64,000 bases of DNA from assembly GCF_003355155.1 (NCBI RefSeq), contig NZ_CP031320.1:4703367-4767366 (forward strand), written 5' to 3'. The notes below the pieces were generated by a model. That model worked only from the letters and a program-made list of their open reading frames with translations. It did not search any database and was not told the DNA's origin. Positions 45,233-53,216 of this stretch are shown one piece after another. The position numbers and the translations under genes were made by a program. Origin of the DNA: Streptomyces armeniacus (GTDB taxonomy: Bacteria; Actinomycetota; Actinomycetes; Streptomycetales; Streptomycetaceae). The stretch's first letter is position 1. The number at the start of each line of letters is the position of its first letter.

Positions 45233-48200
45233 CTACCCATCAGAGGACTTGCCACTCGTACGTGTAGTGCCTCCTCCAACTCCGGCCTTGACGCCGCCGT
45301 TTGACCCGGAGCCGGCGGCGCCCTTCTTGCCGCTGCCACCGGAGCCGCCCGCGGCACCTGGCGTTTCGAACGATTCCAATGCCTCCAATACGTCCTGGAC
45401 ACGGGAGATTTCGGCGTTGATGTCCTCCTGGCGCCGTTCCAGGACGTCGAGTTCGCGCCGTCCCGCGTCCACGGTCTGCCGGGCCTCCGCCTCGGCCTCC
45501 TCGCGGATGCGTTCGGCTTCCTTCATGATGGCGGCCTTCCGCGTCTCGGCCTCCTTGAGCAGGCCCTCGGCCTTCTTCACCGCGGAGATGCGGACCTTGC
45601 TCGCCTCCGAGTTCGCCTCGGCCAGCGTGGCCCTGGCCTTCTCCTCGGCCTCCGCCAGCTGCTCCTGCGCCGCCTTCACGAGCTTGTCGCACCGCTCGCC
45701 CGCCGACTGCATCGCCTCGGCCGACTCGCGCCGCGCCCGCTCGTGCAGCTGCTCGACCTCGCCCTCGATGCGCGTACGCAGCTCCTCGGCGCGTTCCCGT
45801 ACGGCGACGGCGTCGTTGCGCGCCTCGTCCAGCATCGTGTCGGAGTCGCCGCGGGCCTTCTCGACGATCTCGCGGCCCTCGCCGCGGGCGTCGGCCACCA
45901 GCCGGTCGGCCTCCTTGCGCGCGGCGCCGACCATGCTGTCGGCCTGCTTCTCGGCGGCCGCCGCGGTGCTGCGGGCCTCCTCCTGCGCCTTGGCGAGGAG
46001 CTGGTCGGCCTGCTCGGCGGCCTCGGTGCGCCGCTTCGCGGCGGCGTCGCGCGCCTCGTCGCGGATCCGCTCGGCGTCGGCGCGGGTGCGCTCTGCTTCC
46101 TCCAGGGCCTCCGTGACGGTGCGTTCGGCCAGCTCGCGGGCGGCCTCCGACTCCTCCTGGGCCTCGCGGCGGAGCGTGGCGGCGGCGTTCTCGGCGGCCG
46201 AACGGAGCGCGGTGATCTCCTCGTTGGCCTGCTCGTGCAGCCCGCTGACCGAGTCCCGTACCTGCTGGGCGGTCTCCTCCGCGGTGGCGAGCAGCTCCGC
46301 CGCGCGCCGCTCGGCGTCGTCGACCAGCCGTGCGGACTCGTTCTGCGCGTCCTCCACGCGCTGCCGGGCCGAGGCCAGCAGCTCCTCGCTCTGCTCGCGC
46401 GCGGCCGTACGCTCCTGGTGCGCCTCCTCGCGGGCGTCCGCGAGCAGCTTCTCGGCCTCCCGGCGGCGCCGTGCGGCCTCCTCCTGGGCGGCGGACAGCG
46501 CCTCGGCGGCCTCGGCGTTCGTACGCTCCGCCGCCGCGTTGGCCTCGGCGCGCACCCGGTCGGCGGTCTCCTGCGCCTCCGTGCGCAGCCGCTCCGCCTC
46601 CGAGGCGGCCTCGCTGCGCAGCTGTACGGCGACGGCCTCGCCCTCGGCGCGGGCCTGCGAGGCGTCCGAGGCGGCGTCGTTGCGCAGCCGCTCGCTCTCC
46701 TCCTCGGCCTGCTGCTGCAGGGCGGTACGGCGCTCGGCAGCCTCGTTGCGCAGCCGCTCCGTCTCCGAGCGCGCCTCCTCGCGCAGCCGCTCCGCCTCGG
46801 CGCGCGCGTCGCGCAGCGCCTCCTCCGCGGAGCTGACCTTCTGCTCCGCCTCGGCGTGCAGCCGCTCCAACTCGGCCGCGCTCTCGGCCTTGAGCTCGGC
46901 GGCGGCCTGCTCGGCGTCCTCGCGGACCCGCTGCCCGGCCTCGTCCGCCTCGGAGCGGGTGCGTACGGCCTGCTCCTCGGCCGTACCGCGCAGCTCCTCG
47001 GCCTCCGTACGGGCGCGCTCCAGCGCCTCGTCGGCCTGCTTGCGCAGGGTGGTGGCGCGCTCGATGGCCTCGGTGCGCACGCGTTCGCTCTCGGAGGTGG
47101 CGTCACCGCGCATGTCCTCCGCGTCGGCCTTCGCCTTGGCGAGCAGCTCCTCGGCGCTGCTGGCGGCCTCCTCGATCTGCTGGACGGCCTCGCGGCGTGC
47201 CTCGCCGCGGATCCGCTCGCCCTCCTCGACCGCCTCGGCGCGCAGCTGCTCGGCCTCGCCGCGCAGCCGCCGCGCCTCCTCCTGGAGCTCGACGGTCTTG
47301 GCGCGGTAGTCCTTGGTGTCGTCCTTCGCGGCGCCCTTGAGCTCCTCGGCGGTGTCGTGCGCCTCGGCCCGCAGCCGGTCGGCCTCCTCCTCGGCCTCCG
47401 TACGCAGCCGCTCGGCCTCCTCGGCCGCCGCCTTCGTGGTGGCCTTGGCCTCCTCGGACGCCTTGTTGAGGACGTCCTCGGCGGTACGGGCGGCCTCCGC
47501 GAGCTGGTTCGCGGACTCCTCCGCGGTACGGGTCCTGGCCTCCTCCTTGGCCTCGGCGATCAGCCGCTCGGCCTCGGAACGGGCGTCCGCCCGCAGCTGC
47601 TCGGCCTCGGCCTTGAGCGCCTCGGACTCCTTGGTGGCGGCGCCGACCATCCGCGCGATCTCGGCCTTGGCCGTACGGACCCGCTGCTCGTTCTCCGACT
47701 CGGAGTCGGACAGCAGCTTGGCGGCGGTCTCCTGGGCGTCCTCGACGCTCTTCGCGGCCTCCGCGCGGGCCTCGCGCAGCGCGGACTCCGCCTCCTGCAT
47801 CCGCTGCTCGGCCCGGCGCACCAGGTCGGCGGCCTCGCGGCGGCTGGTCTCGGACTCGGTGCTGCTGGCCGTACGCAGCTGCTCGGCCTGGTCGGCGGCC
47901 TCCTGGGCCTGGGTGGACGCGGCGCTGAGCATCCGCTCCGCGTCGGCGCGGGCCTTGCGCAGGATGGCCTCGGCCTCGGCGCGGGCCGTCTCGGCCTCGG
48001 TGTGCAGCCGCTGCCGGGACTCCTCGGTGAGCCGCTGCGCCTCGGTGCGGGCTGCGGCGAGGGAACGTTCGGTCTCGGCCCGCGTCTCCTCCATCAGGCG
48101 CCTGGCCTGCGCCTCGGTACGGGTGCGGAGCTGCTCGGCCCAGGCGACGTTCTCGTTCACATGGGACTCGACCGTGGCCCGGCGCTCGGACAGCTCCTGG

Positions 48201-48583
48201 TCGAGCTGCTGCCGCCGGCGTACGGCCTCGGCGTGCAGCTCGGCCTCCAGCCGGGAGTGCTGCTCGGCCTGGTCCTGGAGCAGCCGCTGGCTCTGCGCGC
48301 GGGCCTCGCGCAGCTCCCGTTCGGCGTCGGCGCGCAGCTGGTCCGCCTGGAGTTGGGCGTTGTGGAGGAGCTGCTCGGCCTGGTGGGAGAGGTTCTCGTA
48401 ACCGGCGGGGCGCAGCGCGAGGGCGCGGCGGGCCTCGTGCAGTTTGGCGCGCAGGACTTCGACCTGATAGCCGAGGTCGTCGGCGTGTTCGACGGCCTTC
48501 TCGCGCTCCTTCTTGAGCCGCTCCATCCCGGCTTCGAGCTTCGAGAGGTGGTCGTCAGGCTCGTAGCGGTCGTAGCCCGGCAC
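45233..48583 (-). CDS. scy: Scy, polarisome coiled-coil scaffold protein
   Basis: Scaffold that sets the site of new hyphal tips and recruits DivIVA and FilP. The 1116-aa product begins at GTG 48583 (MPGYDRYEPDDHLSKLEAGMERLKKEREKAVEHAD). It is almost entirely coiled coil with the long hendecad-like periodicity known for Scy, rich in Glu, Ala, Arg and Gln and with few hydrophobic stretches. The last ~50 residues are a Gly/Ser-rich tail (GGSGGSGKKGAAGSGSNGG). S. coelicolor Scy is longer as I recall (about 1,300 aa), so the number of repeats probably differs. The long open frames on the opposite strand are a composition effect. Confidence 0.93.
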   Translation of the reverse strand: MPGYDRYEPDDHLSKLEAGMERLKKEREKAVEHADDLGYQVEVLRAKLHEARRALALRPAGYENLSHQAEQLLHNAQLQADQLRADAERELREARAQSQRLLQDQAEQHSRLEAELHAEAVRRRQQLDQELSERRATVESHVNENVAWAEQLRTRTEAQARRLMEETRAETERSLAAARTEAQRLTEESRQRLHTEAETARAEAEAILRKARADAERMLSAASTQAQEAADQAEQLRTASSTESETSRREAADLVRRAEQRMQEAESALREARAEAAKSVEDAQETAAKLLSDSESENEQRVRTAKAEIARMVGAATKESEALKAEAEQLRADARSEAERLIAEAKEEARTRTAEESANQLAEAARTAEDVLNKASEEAKATTKAAAEEAERLRTEAEEEADRLRAEAHDTAEELKGAAKDDTKDYRAKTVELQEEARRLRGEAEQLRAEAVEEGERIRGEARREAVQQIEEAASSAEELLAKAKADAEDMRGDATSESERVRTEAIERATTLRKQADEALERARTEAEELRGTAEEQAVRTRSEADEAGQRVREDAEQAAAELKAESAAELERLHAEAEQKVSSAEEALRDARAEAERLREEARSETERLRNEAAERRTALQQQAEEESERLRNDAASDASQARAEGEAVAVQLRSEAASEAERLRTEAQETADRVRAEANAAAERTNAEAAEALSAAQEEAARRRREAEKLLADAREEAHQERTAAREQSEELLASARQRVEDAQNESARLVDDAERRAAELLATAEETAQQVRDSVSGLHEQANEEITALRSAAENAAATLRREAQEESEAARELAERTVTEALEEAERTRADAERIRDEARDAAAKRRTEAAEQADQLLAKAQEEARSTAAAAEKQADSMVGAARKEADRLVADARGEGREIVEKARGDSDTMLDEARNDAVAVRERAEELRTRIEGEVEQLHERARRESAEAMQSAGERCDKLVKAAQEQLAEAEEKARATLAEANSEASKVRISAVKKAEGLLKEAETRKAAIMKEAERIREEAEAEARQTVDAGRRELDVLERRQEDINAEISRVQDVLEALESFETPGAAGGSGGSGKKGAAGSGSNGGVKAGVGGGTTRTSGKSSDG

Positions 48584-48761
48584 TACGCGGTCCCATCCGT
48601 CCCCTGGTCGTTATGTAGTGAACTGGCCCGTGTCCCGAGCCTCGTGCACGGGAAATGGTGTCAGATCATCGGCGGAACGTGGACCGAGCGCAGCCCGGAA
48701 CTCTCCAGAGATCTCGGAGAGTCCGCCCCGGCCGCCACTCTACCGGGCGGGCAAGCGGACG

Positions 48762-49205
48762 TCAGTGGTCCGTGGTAGCTGAGGGCGACGCGGAGGTTAC
48801 CAATTCGGTCAGGACGCCGTGGCAGTCCTTGGGGTGCAGGAACGTGATGCGGGAATCCATCGACCCGCGCCGGGGCTCTTCGTACAGCACGCGCACGCCC
48901 TTTTCGCCGATCGCGGCCGCCTCGGCGTCGACGTCGGCGGTGCCGAACGCGATGTGGTGCACGCCCTCGCCGTTCTTGTCGAGCCACTTGGCGACGGTGG
49001 AATCCGGCCGCACCGGTTCCAGCAGCTGGATGTACGAGGAGCCGCCGTCGTCCGTGCCGTTGATGCGGAGCATGGCCTCGCGGACCCCCTGCTCCTCGTT
49101 GACCTCGGTGTGGAACACCTCGAAGCCGTAGGTGGCGCGGTAGAACTCGGCGGTCGTGTCCAGATCGAAGCAGGCGATCCCGATGTGGTCGATGCGCGTC
49201 AGCAT
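48762..49205 (-). CDS. mce: Methylmalonyl-CoA epimerase
   Basis: Interconverts (2R)- and (2S)-methylmalonyl-CoA in propionyl-CoA metabolism. The 147-aa VOC-fold protein begins MLTRIDHIGIACFDLDTTAEFYRATYGFE; H7 is the first metal ligand. It continues with SYIQLLEPVRPDSTVAKWLDKNGEGVHHIAFGTADV, whose His pair supplies a second ligand, and ends with ITFLHPKDCHGVLTELV, carrying the last Glu ligand. It is divergent from the thiolase gene and close to meaB, the usual methylmalonyl-CoA neighbourhood. Confidence 0.95.
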   Translation of the reverse strand: MLTRIDHIGIACFDLDTTAEFYRATYGFEVFHTEVNEEQGVREAMLRINGTDDGGSSYIQLLEPVRPDSTVAKWLDKNGEGVHHIAFGTADVDAEAAAIGEKGVRVLYEEPRRGSMDSRITFLHPKDCHGVLTELVTSASPSATTDH

Positions 49206-49339
49206 GGAGACAGTGCAGCGTCTCCGGAGTGATTACGCAACGTGCGCACGGTCACACCGGCCGGACGGTGACCAGGAGCCGTACCGCTCAGTACCTTGGA
49301 GATAACCCTCGTTAACTTATCCCGCTGGAAGGGACCCTC
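49206..49339. promoter_or_regulatory. Divergent control region mce / thiolase
   Basis: The 134-bp gap ends in a relatively AT-rich segment, GATAACCCTCGTTAACTTATC (49300-49320 region), which is an imperfect inverted repeat with outer arms GATAA and TTATC. A regulator site for the fatty acid and methylmalonyl-CoA genes could lie here; no promoter is assigned. Confidence 0.35.
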
Positions 49340-50548
49340 ATGACTGGTACGTCCAGCAGCAGCACCTCCTCAGTGATCGTCGCCGGCGCCCGTACGCCCA
49401 TGGGGCGGCTGCTCGGCTCGCTGAAGTCCTTCTCGGGCGCGGACCTGGGCGGCTTCGCCATCAAGGCGGCGCTGGACCGGGCCGGCATCGGCGGCGACCA
49501 GGTGGAGTACGTGATCATGGGGCAGGTGCTCCAGGCCGGGGCAGGGCAGATCCCGGCGCGCCAGGCGGCCGTCAAGGCCGGCATCCCGATGAACGTGCCC
49601 GCGCTCACCGTGAACAAGGTGTGCCTCTCGGGCCTCGACGCGATCGCGCTCGCCGACCAGCTGGTGCGGGCCGGGGAGTTCGACGTGATCGTGGCGGGCG
49701 GCCAGGAGTCCATGACCAACGCGCCGCACCTGCTGCCGAAGTCCCGCGAAGGCTACAAGTACGGCGCCGTCGAGATGCTCGACGCGATGGCGTACGACGG
49801 CCTGACCGACTCGTTCGAGAACGTCGCCATGGGCGAGTCCACGGAGAAGCACAACACCCGGCTGGGCATTCAGCGGCCCGAGCAGGACGAGATCGCCGCC
49901 GCCTCGCACCAGAAGGCCGCGGCCGCGCAGCGCGACGGCCTCTTCGAGGCCGAGATCACGCCGGTCGAGATCCCGCAGCGGCGCGGCGAGCCGGTGGTCT
50001 TCGCGCAGGACGAGGGCATCCGCGCGGACACCACGGCCGAGTCGCTGGGCAAGCTGCGGCCCGCGTTCGCCAAGGACGGGACGATCACGGCCGGTTCGGC
50101 CTCGCAGATCTCCGACGGCGCCGCCGCCGTGGTCGTGATGAGCCGGGCCAAGGCGGAGGAGCTGGGCCTGGAGTGGATCGCGGAGATCGGCGCGCACGGC
50201 AACGTCGCCGGCCCCGACAACTCCCTCCAGTCGCAGCCGTCCAACGCGATCCAGCACGCCCTGAAGAAGGACGGCCTGTCGGTCGGCGACCTCGACCTGA
50301 TCGAGATCAACGAGGCGTTCGCGGCCGTGTGCGTGCAGTCCGTGAAGGACCTCGGCGTGTCCCCCGAGAAGGTGAACGTCAACGGCGGCGCCATCGCGCT
50401 CGGCCACCCCATCGGCATGTCCGGCGCCCGTATCGTGCTGCACCTGGCGCTCGAGCTCAGGCGGCGCGGCGGCGGCACCGGCGCGGCCGGCCTGTGCGGG
50501 GGCGGCGGCCAGGGTGACGCGCTGATCGTGCGGGTGCCGGGGGAATAG
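49340..50548 (+). CDS. Acetyl-CoA C-acetyltransferase (thiolase)
   Basis: Condenses two acetyl-CoA to acetoacetyl-CoA or cleaves 3-ketoacyl-CoA. The 402-aa product has the nucleophilic cysteine in [12 protein letters not shown] near residue 95, the His motif [17 protein letters not shown] near 352 and the C-terminal CGGGGQGDA loop with the second cysteine. It is of the biosynthetic thiolase class by length. Next to mce and meaB, it fits the acetoacetyl-CoA/ethylmalonyl-CoA pathway that supplies methylmalonyl-CoA. Confidence 0.94.
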   Translation: MTGTSSSSTSSVIVAGARTPMGRLLGSLKSFSGADLGGFAIKAALDRAGIGGDQVEYVIMGQVLQAGAGQIPARQAAVKAGIPMNVPALTVNKVCLSGLDAIALADQLVRAGEFDVIVAGGQESMTNAPHLLPKSREGYKYGAVEMLDAMAYDGLTDSFENVAMGESTEKHNTRLGIQRPEQDEIAAASHQKAAAAQRDGLFEAEITPVEIPQRRGEPVVFAQDEGIRADTTAESLGKLRPAFAKDGTITAGSASQISDGAAAVVVMSRAKAEELGLEWIAEIGAHGNVAGPDNSLQSQPSNAIQHALKKDGLSVGDLDLIEINEAFAAVCVQSVKDLGVSPEKVNVNGGAIALGHPIGMSGARIVLHLALELRRRGGGTGAAGLCGGGGQGDALIVRVPGE

Positions 50549-50686
50549 GCAGTCGGCAACGGCCTTCCGCAACGGGCGTTCCGTACGGCGGGCCCGTACG
50601 GTCGCGATGTGCGCGCGGCCGTAACGGGCGGTCCGTACGGGGCCGTTGGTGCAAGTGGTGCCGGTGAGAGCAGAGGAGCACGACCG

Positions 50687-51640
50687 ATGGTGGACGTCCC
50701 CACGCTGGTGACGCAGGCGCGGGAGGGCAGGCCGCGCGCGGTCGCCCGGCTGATCTCGCTGGTCGAGGGGGCGTCCCCGCAGCTCCGCGAGGTGATGGCG
50801 GCGCTCGCGCCGCGCTGCGGCAATGCGTACGTCGTCGGGCTCACCGGCTCGCCCGGCGTCGGCAAGTCGACGTCCACCTCGGCGCTGGTCTCCGCGTACC
50901 GGCGGGCCGGGAAACGCGTCGCGGTGCTGGCCGTCGACCCGTCCTCGCCGTTCTCGGGCGGCGCCCTGCTGGGCGACCGGGTGCGGATGGGCGAGCACGC
51001 CTCCGACCCCGGCGTCTACATCCGGTCGATGGCCACCCGCGGCCATCTCGGCGGCCTGGCCTGGGCGGCGCCGCAGGCGATCCGGGTGCTGGACGCGGCG
51101 GGCTGCGACGTGATCCTCGTCGAGACGGTCGGTGTCGGCCAGTCCGAGGTGGAGATCGCCGCGCAGGCCGACACAAGCGTGGTGCTGCTCGCCCCCGGAA
51201 TGGGCGACGGCATCCAGGCCGCGAAGGCGGGCATCCTCGAGATCGGCGACGTGTACGTCGTCAACAAGGCCGACCGCGACGGCGCCGACGCCACCGTGCG
51301 CGAGCTCAACCACATGCTCGGCCTGGGCGAGGCCCGCGCCCCCGGTGACTGGCGGCCGCCCATCGTCAAGACGGTCGCGGCGCGGAACGAGGGCCTGGAC
51401 GAGGTGGTCGAGGCCCTGGAGAAGCACCGGGCGTGGATGGAGGAGCGCGGCGTCCTCGCCGAGCGCCGCGCACGGCGGGCCGCACACGAGGTCGAGACGA
51501 TCGCGCTGACCGCGCTGCGCGAGCGGATGGGCGAACTGCGCGGCGGACGGCGGCTGGACGCGCTGGCGGAACGCATCGTGAGCGGCTCCCTCGACCCGTA
51601 CACGGCCGCGGACGAACTGATCGCGGGCATCACGGGCTAG
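50687..51640 (+). CDS. meaB: MeaB, methylmalonyl-CoA mutase-associated G3E GTPase
   Basis: Chaperone GTPase that loads and protects the B12-dependent methylmalonyl-CoA mutase. The start is ATG 50687 (GAGGAG upstream), giving 317 aa. Walker A is GLTGSPGVGKST near residue 50; the VDPSSPFSGGALLGDRVRM switch follows near 90; VETVGVGQSEVEIA near 150 is the Walker B region, and NKADRDGAD is the guanine-specificity motif. The dimerization arm (C-terminal) is present. Its TAG overlaps the end of a transposase remnant on the other strand, marking the edge of the conserved core. Confidence 0.95.
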   Translation: MVDVPTLVTQAREGRPRAVARLISLVEGASPQLREVMAALAPRCGNAYVVGLTGSPGVGKSTSTSALVSAYRRAGKRVAVLAVDPSSPFSGGALLGDRVRMGEHASDPGVYIRSMATRGHLGGLAWAAPQAIRVLDAAGCDVILVETVGVGQSEVEIAAQADTSVVLLAPGMGDGIQAAKAGILEIGDVYVVNKADRDGADATVRELNHMLGLGEARAPGDWRPPIVKTVAARNEGLDEVVEALEKHRAWMEERGVLAERRARRAAHEVETIALTALRERMGELRGGRRLDALAERIVSGSLDPYTAADELIAGITG

Positions 51641-51765
51641 CTGTATTGACCCGCAGGGTTGTTGACGCGGGTGATGGGCGGGTGTCCGTCGAGTGCGGTG
51701 TGGCAGCGGTGGTGGTTGTAGGTGTGGAGGAAGTTTGCCAGGGCTGCGGTTCGCTCGGTGTTCGA
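51637..51765 (-). pseudogene. IS481-type transposase remnant (C-terminal end)
   Basis: Read on the minus strand, these bases encode about 42 residues including ALANFLHTYNHHRCHTALDG and PPITRVNNPAGQY, then a stop. This is the C-terminus of IS481/IS3-like DDE transposases. Nothing upstream continues the frame, so the rest is lost. It fills the whole gap between meaB and the next gene. The stop codon of the remnant overlaps the stop of meaB on the other strand. Confidence 0.85.
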
Positions 51766-51773
51766 GGTCCCCC

Positions 51774-52637
51774 ATGCCCCCCGACCCCACCCGGCGCCGC
51801 TTCCTCGGCGGCGCCGCCGCCCTCGGTACGGCCGCCGCGCTCGGCACCGCCTTCGTACGCGCCGCCGAATCCCCCGCCTCCGCGGGCGCGCCCGGCAGCG
51901 AGGCCGCGGGCGGCAAGGGCGTGAGCGTCACGCCTTTCGACGGCGCGAGCGCCGCCGTCACCGGCGTGGGCGCCTCCTGGTACTACACGTGGGCCTCCAC
52001 CACCGGGGACACGGCCCGCCCCGAGGGCGTCGAGTTCGTGCCGATGATCTGGGGCGCCGACGCCGTCAACGGCACCGACCTCGGCAACGCCACCCGCGAG
52101 GGCTCACAGCTGCTCGGCTTCAACGAGCCCGACATGGCGGGCCAGGCGGACATGCCCGCCGCCCGCGCCCTCGAACTGTGGCCCGAACTGGAGGCCACCG
52201 GCCTCCGCCTGGGCGCCCCCGCCGTCGCCCACAGCGCCGACAAAGCGGGCTCCTGGCTCGACCAGTTCCTGACCGGCGCGGCCGAACGCGGCCTCCGCGT
52301 CGACTTCGTCCCCGTCCACTGGTACGGCGCCGACTTCGGCCCCGATGCCGTGGACCATCTGCGCGGCTACCTCGAAGCGGTGCACGCCCGCTGGGACAAG
52401 CCGCTCTGGCTCACCGAGTACGCCCTGACCGACTTCACCGGGTCCACCCCGCGCTACCCCTCGGAGGCCGAGCAGACCGCGTTCGTCAGCTCCGTGGTCC
52501 CCATGCTGAACTCCCTGCCGTACGTGGAACGCCACGCCTGGTTCACGCTGTCCACCGAGGTCGGCCCCACCGGCCTCTGCGCACCCGGGGGAGCCCTGAA
52601 CGCGACAGGCCGGGCCTACCGCGACGCACCCGCGTAA
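51774..52637 (+). CDS. Tat-exported glycosyl hydrolase (Asl1-like/GH128-type barrel)
   Basis: The 287-aa product starts at ATG 51774 with a twin-arginine signal (TRRRFLGGAAALGTAAALGTAFVRAA). The mature part is a small TIM barrel with LLGFNEPD (likely acid/base Glu) near residue 110 and WLTEYALTDF (likely nucleophile Glu) near 210, plus FVPMIWG near 85 and DFVPVHWYG near 165. These are the landmarks of the Glyco_hydro_cc group, often beta-1,3-glucan-active in fungi. Directly beside an IS remnant and outside the conserved core, it is likely acquired. Confidence 0.85.
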   Translation: MPPDPTRRRFLGGAAALGTAAALGTAFVRAAESPASAGAPGSEAAGGKGVSVTPFDGASAAVTGVGASWYYTWASTTGDTARPEGVEFVPMIWGADAVNGTDLGNATREGSQLLGFNEPDMAGQADMPAARALELWPELEATGLRLGAPAVAHSADKAGSWLDQFLTGAAERGLRVDFVPVHWYGADFGPDAVDHLRGYLEAVHARWDKPLWLTEYALTDFTGSTPRYPSEAEQTAFVSSVVPMLNSLPYVERHAWFTLSTEVGPTGLCAPGGALNATGRAYRDAPA

Positions 52638-52684
52638 CCGGGGGCCTGAACGGCGGCCCGCCGTACGGAGTTACGCCCCCGCCG

Positions 52685-52730
52685 ACGCGTCGGACGCCGT
52701 GCGGCCGTCACGCGTCGGACACCGTACGGC
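52685..52730. repeat. Two 21-bp near-copies around the stop of the HTH gene
   Basis: ACGCGTCGGACGCCGTGCGGC (52685-52705) is repeated with two mismatches at 52710-52730, where it is the 3' end of the minus-strand HTH gene. The extra copy lies just past the stop. Confidence 0.8.
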
Positions 52731-53151
52731 TCGCCAGCCGCTCGTAGCGCTGCCGCGCTGCCTGCTGGGTGCCGAGCCCCAGCCCGAAGGCGATCTCCTG
52801 CCAGGTCATGCCGCGGCCCCTGGCCATCTGGAGGAGTCCGGCCTCCAGTTCGTCCATCTCGCCTCGTGCGCGCGGGACGAGGCTCAGGGCCGCGGTGATG
52901 TCCGCCCGGTCCACCTCCGGCTCACCGTCGGCCGGCCGCGCGGCCCCGCTGAGCAGGAACGACACGAGCCGTACGGCCTCGTGCGGCCCGAGGACCGACG
53001 GGTGGACCTGGCGGCGGCGCTGCTCGTCGGTGGCCGCGTGCCGTTCGGCTATCCGGAAGAGGGACGCGTGCGCGCGCTGCTCCCGTGCTTGGTCGGGCGA
53101 CGGGGGCGTGAACGGGTCGGCGGGCAGGCCGGGTTCGGGATTCGCTGGCAT
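52708..53151 (-). CDS. HTH DNA-binding protein of the accessory cassette
   Basis: The 147-aa product begins at ATG 53151 (MPANPEPGLPADPFTPP). The middle is polar and helical. The C-terminus holds a helix-turn-helix, MARGRGMTWQEIAFGLGLGTQQAARQRYERLASRT, at about residues 110-143, of the kind with WxEIA before the turn. The upstream DNA has a TTGACA box, an 18-bp spacer and CATGCT six bases before the ATG, so the transcript may be leaderless; a perfect palindrome lies just above the -35, as expected for autoregulation. It is the third gene of a same-strand run starting at 54746. Confidence 0.7.
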   Translation of the reverse strand: MPANPEPGLPADPFTPPSPDQAREQRAHASLFRIAERHAATDEQRRRQVHPSVLGPHEAVRLVSFLLSGAARPADGEPEVDRADITAALSLVPRARGEMDELEAGLLQMARGRGMTWQEIAFGLGLGTQQAARQRYERLASRTVSDA

Positions 53152-53157
53152 ACGGCC

Positions 53158-53187
53158 AGCATGAGCCGCACAACGCAGCAATGTCAA
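53158..53187 (-). promoter_or_regulatory. Candidate promoter of the HTH gene (leaderless)
   Basis: Minus-strand -35 TTGACA (53187-53182), 18-bp spacer and -10 CATGCT (53163-53158) would start transcription at or next to the A of the ATG at 53151. Confidence 0.55.
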
Positions 53188-53193
53188 CACACC

Positions 53194-53216
53194 GTTGTGA
53201 ACGATCCGTTCACAAC
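53194..53216. promoter_or_regulatory. Perfect palindrome upstream of the HTH gene
   Basis: GTTGTGAACG (53194-53203), central ATC, and CGTTCACAAC (53207-53216) form a 23-bp perfect inverted repeat ending at the stop codon of the preceding gene. It is 7 bp from the -35 box and is the likely operator for the HTH protein. The half-sites TTGTGAA/TTCACAA are those of Rex, but the spacing is 7 rather than 4. Confidence 0.75.

Noticed and set aside
45743..48778. A 1011-codon open frame on the plus strand opposite scy
   Set aside because: It is the mirror of a coiled-coil gene with strongly biased codons; translation gives Leu/Gly/Arg low-complexity sequence with no domain. The GC-rich third position of scy removes stops on the other strand.
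53194..53216. Palindrome considered as a true Rex operator
   Set aside because: Half-sites match, but spacing is 7 bp instead of 4, which puts them on different helix faces; kept only as an operator of unknown owner.
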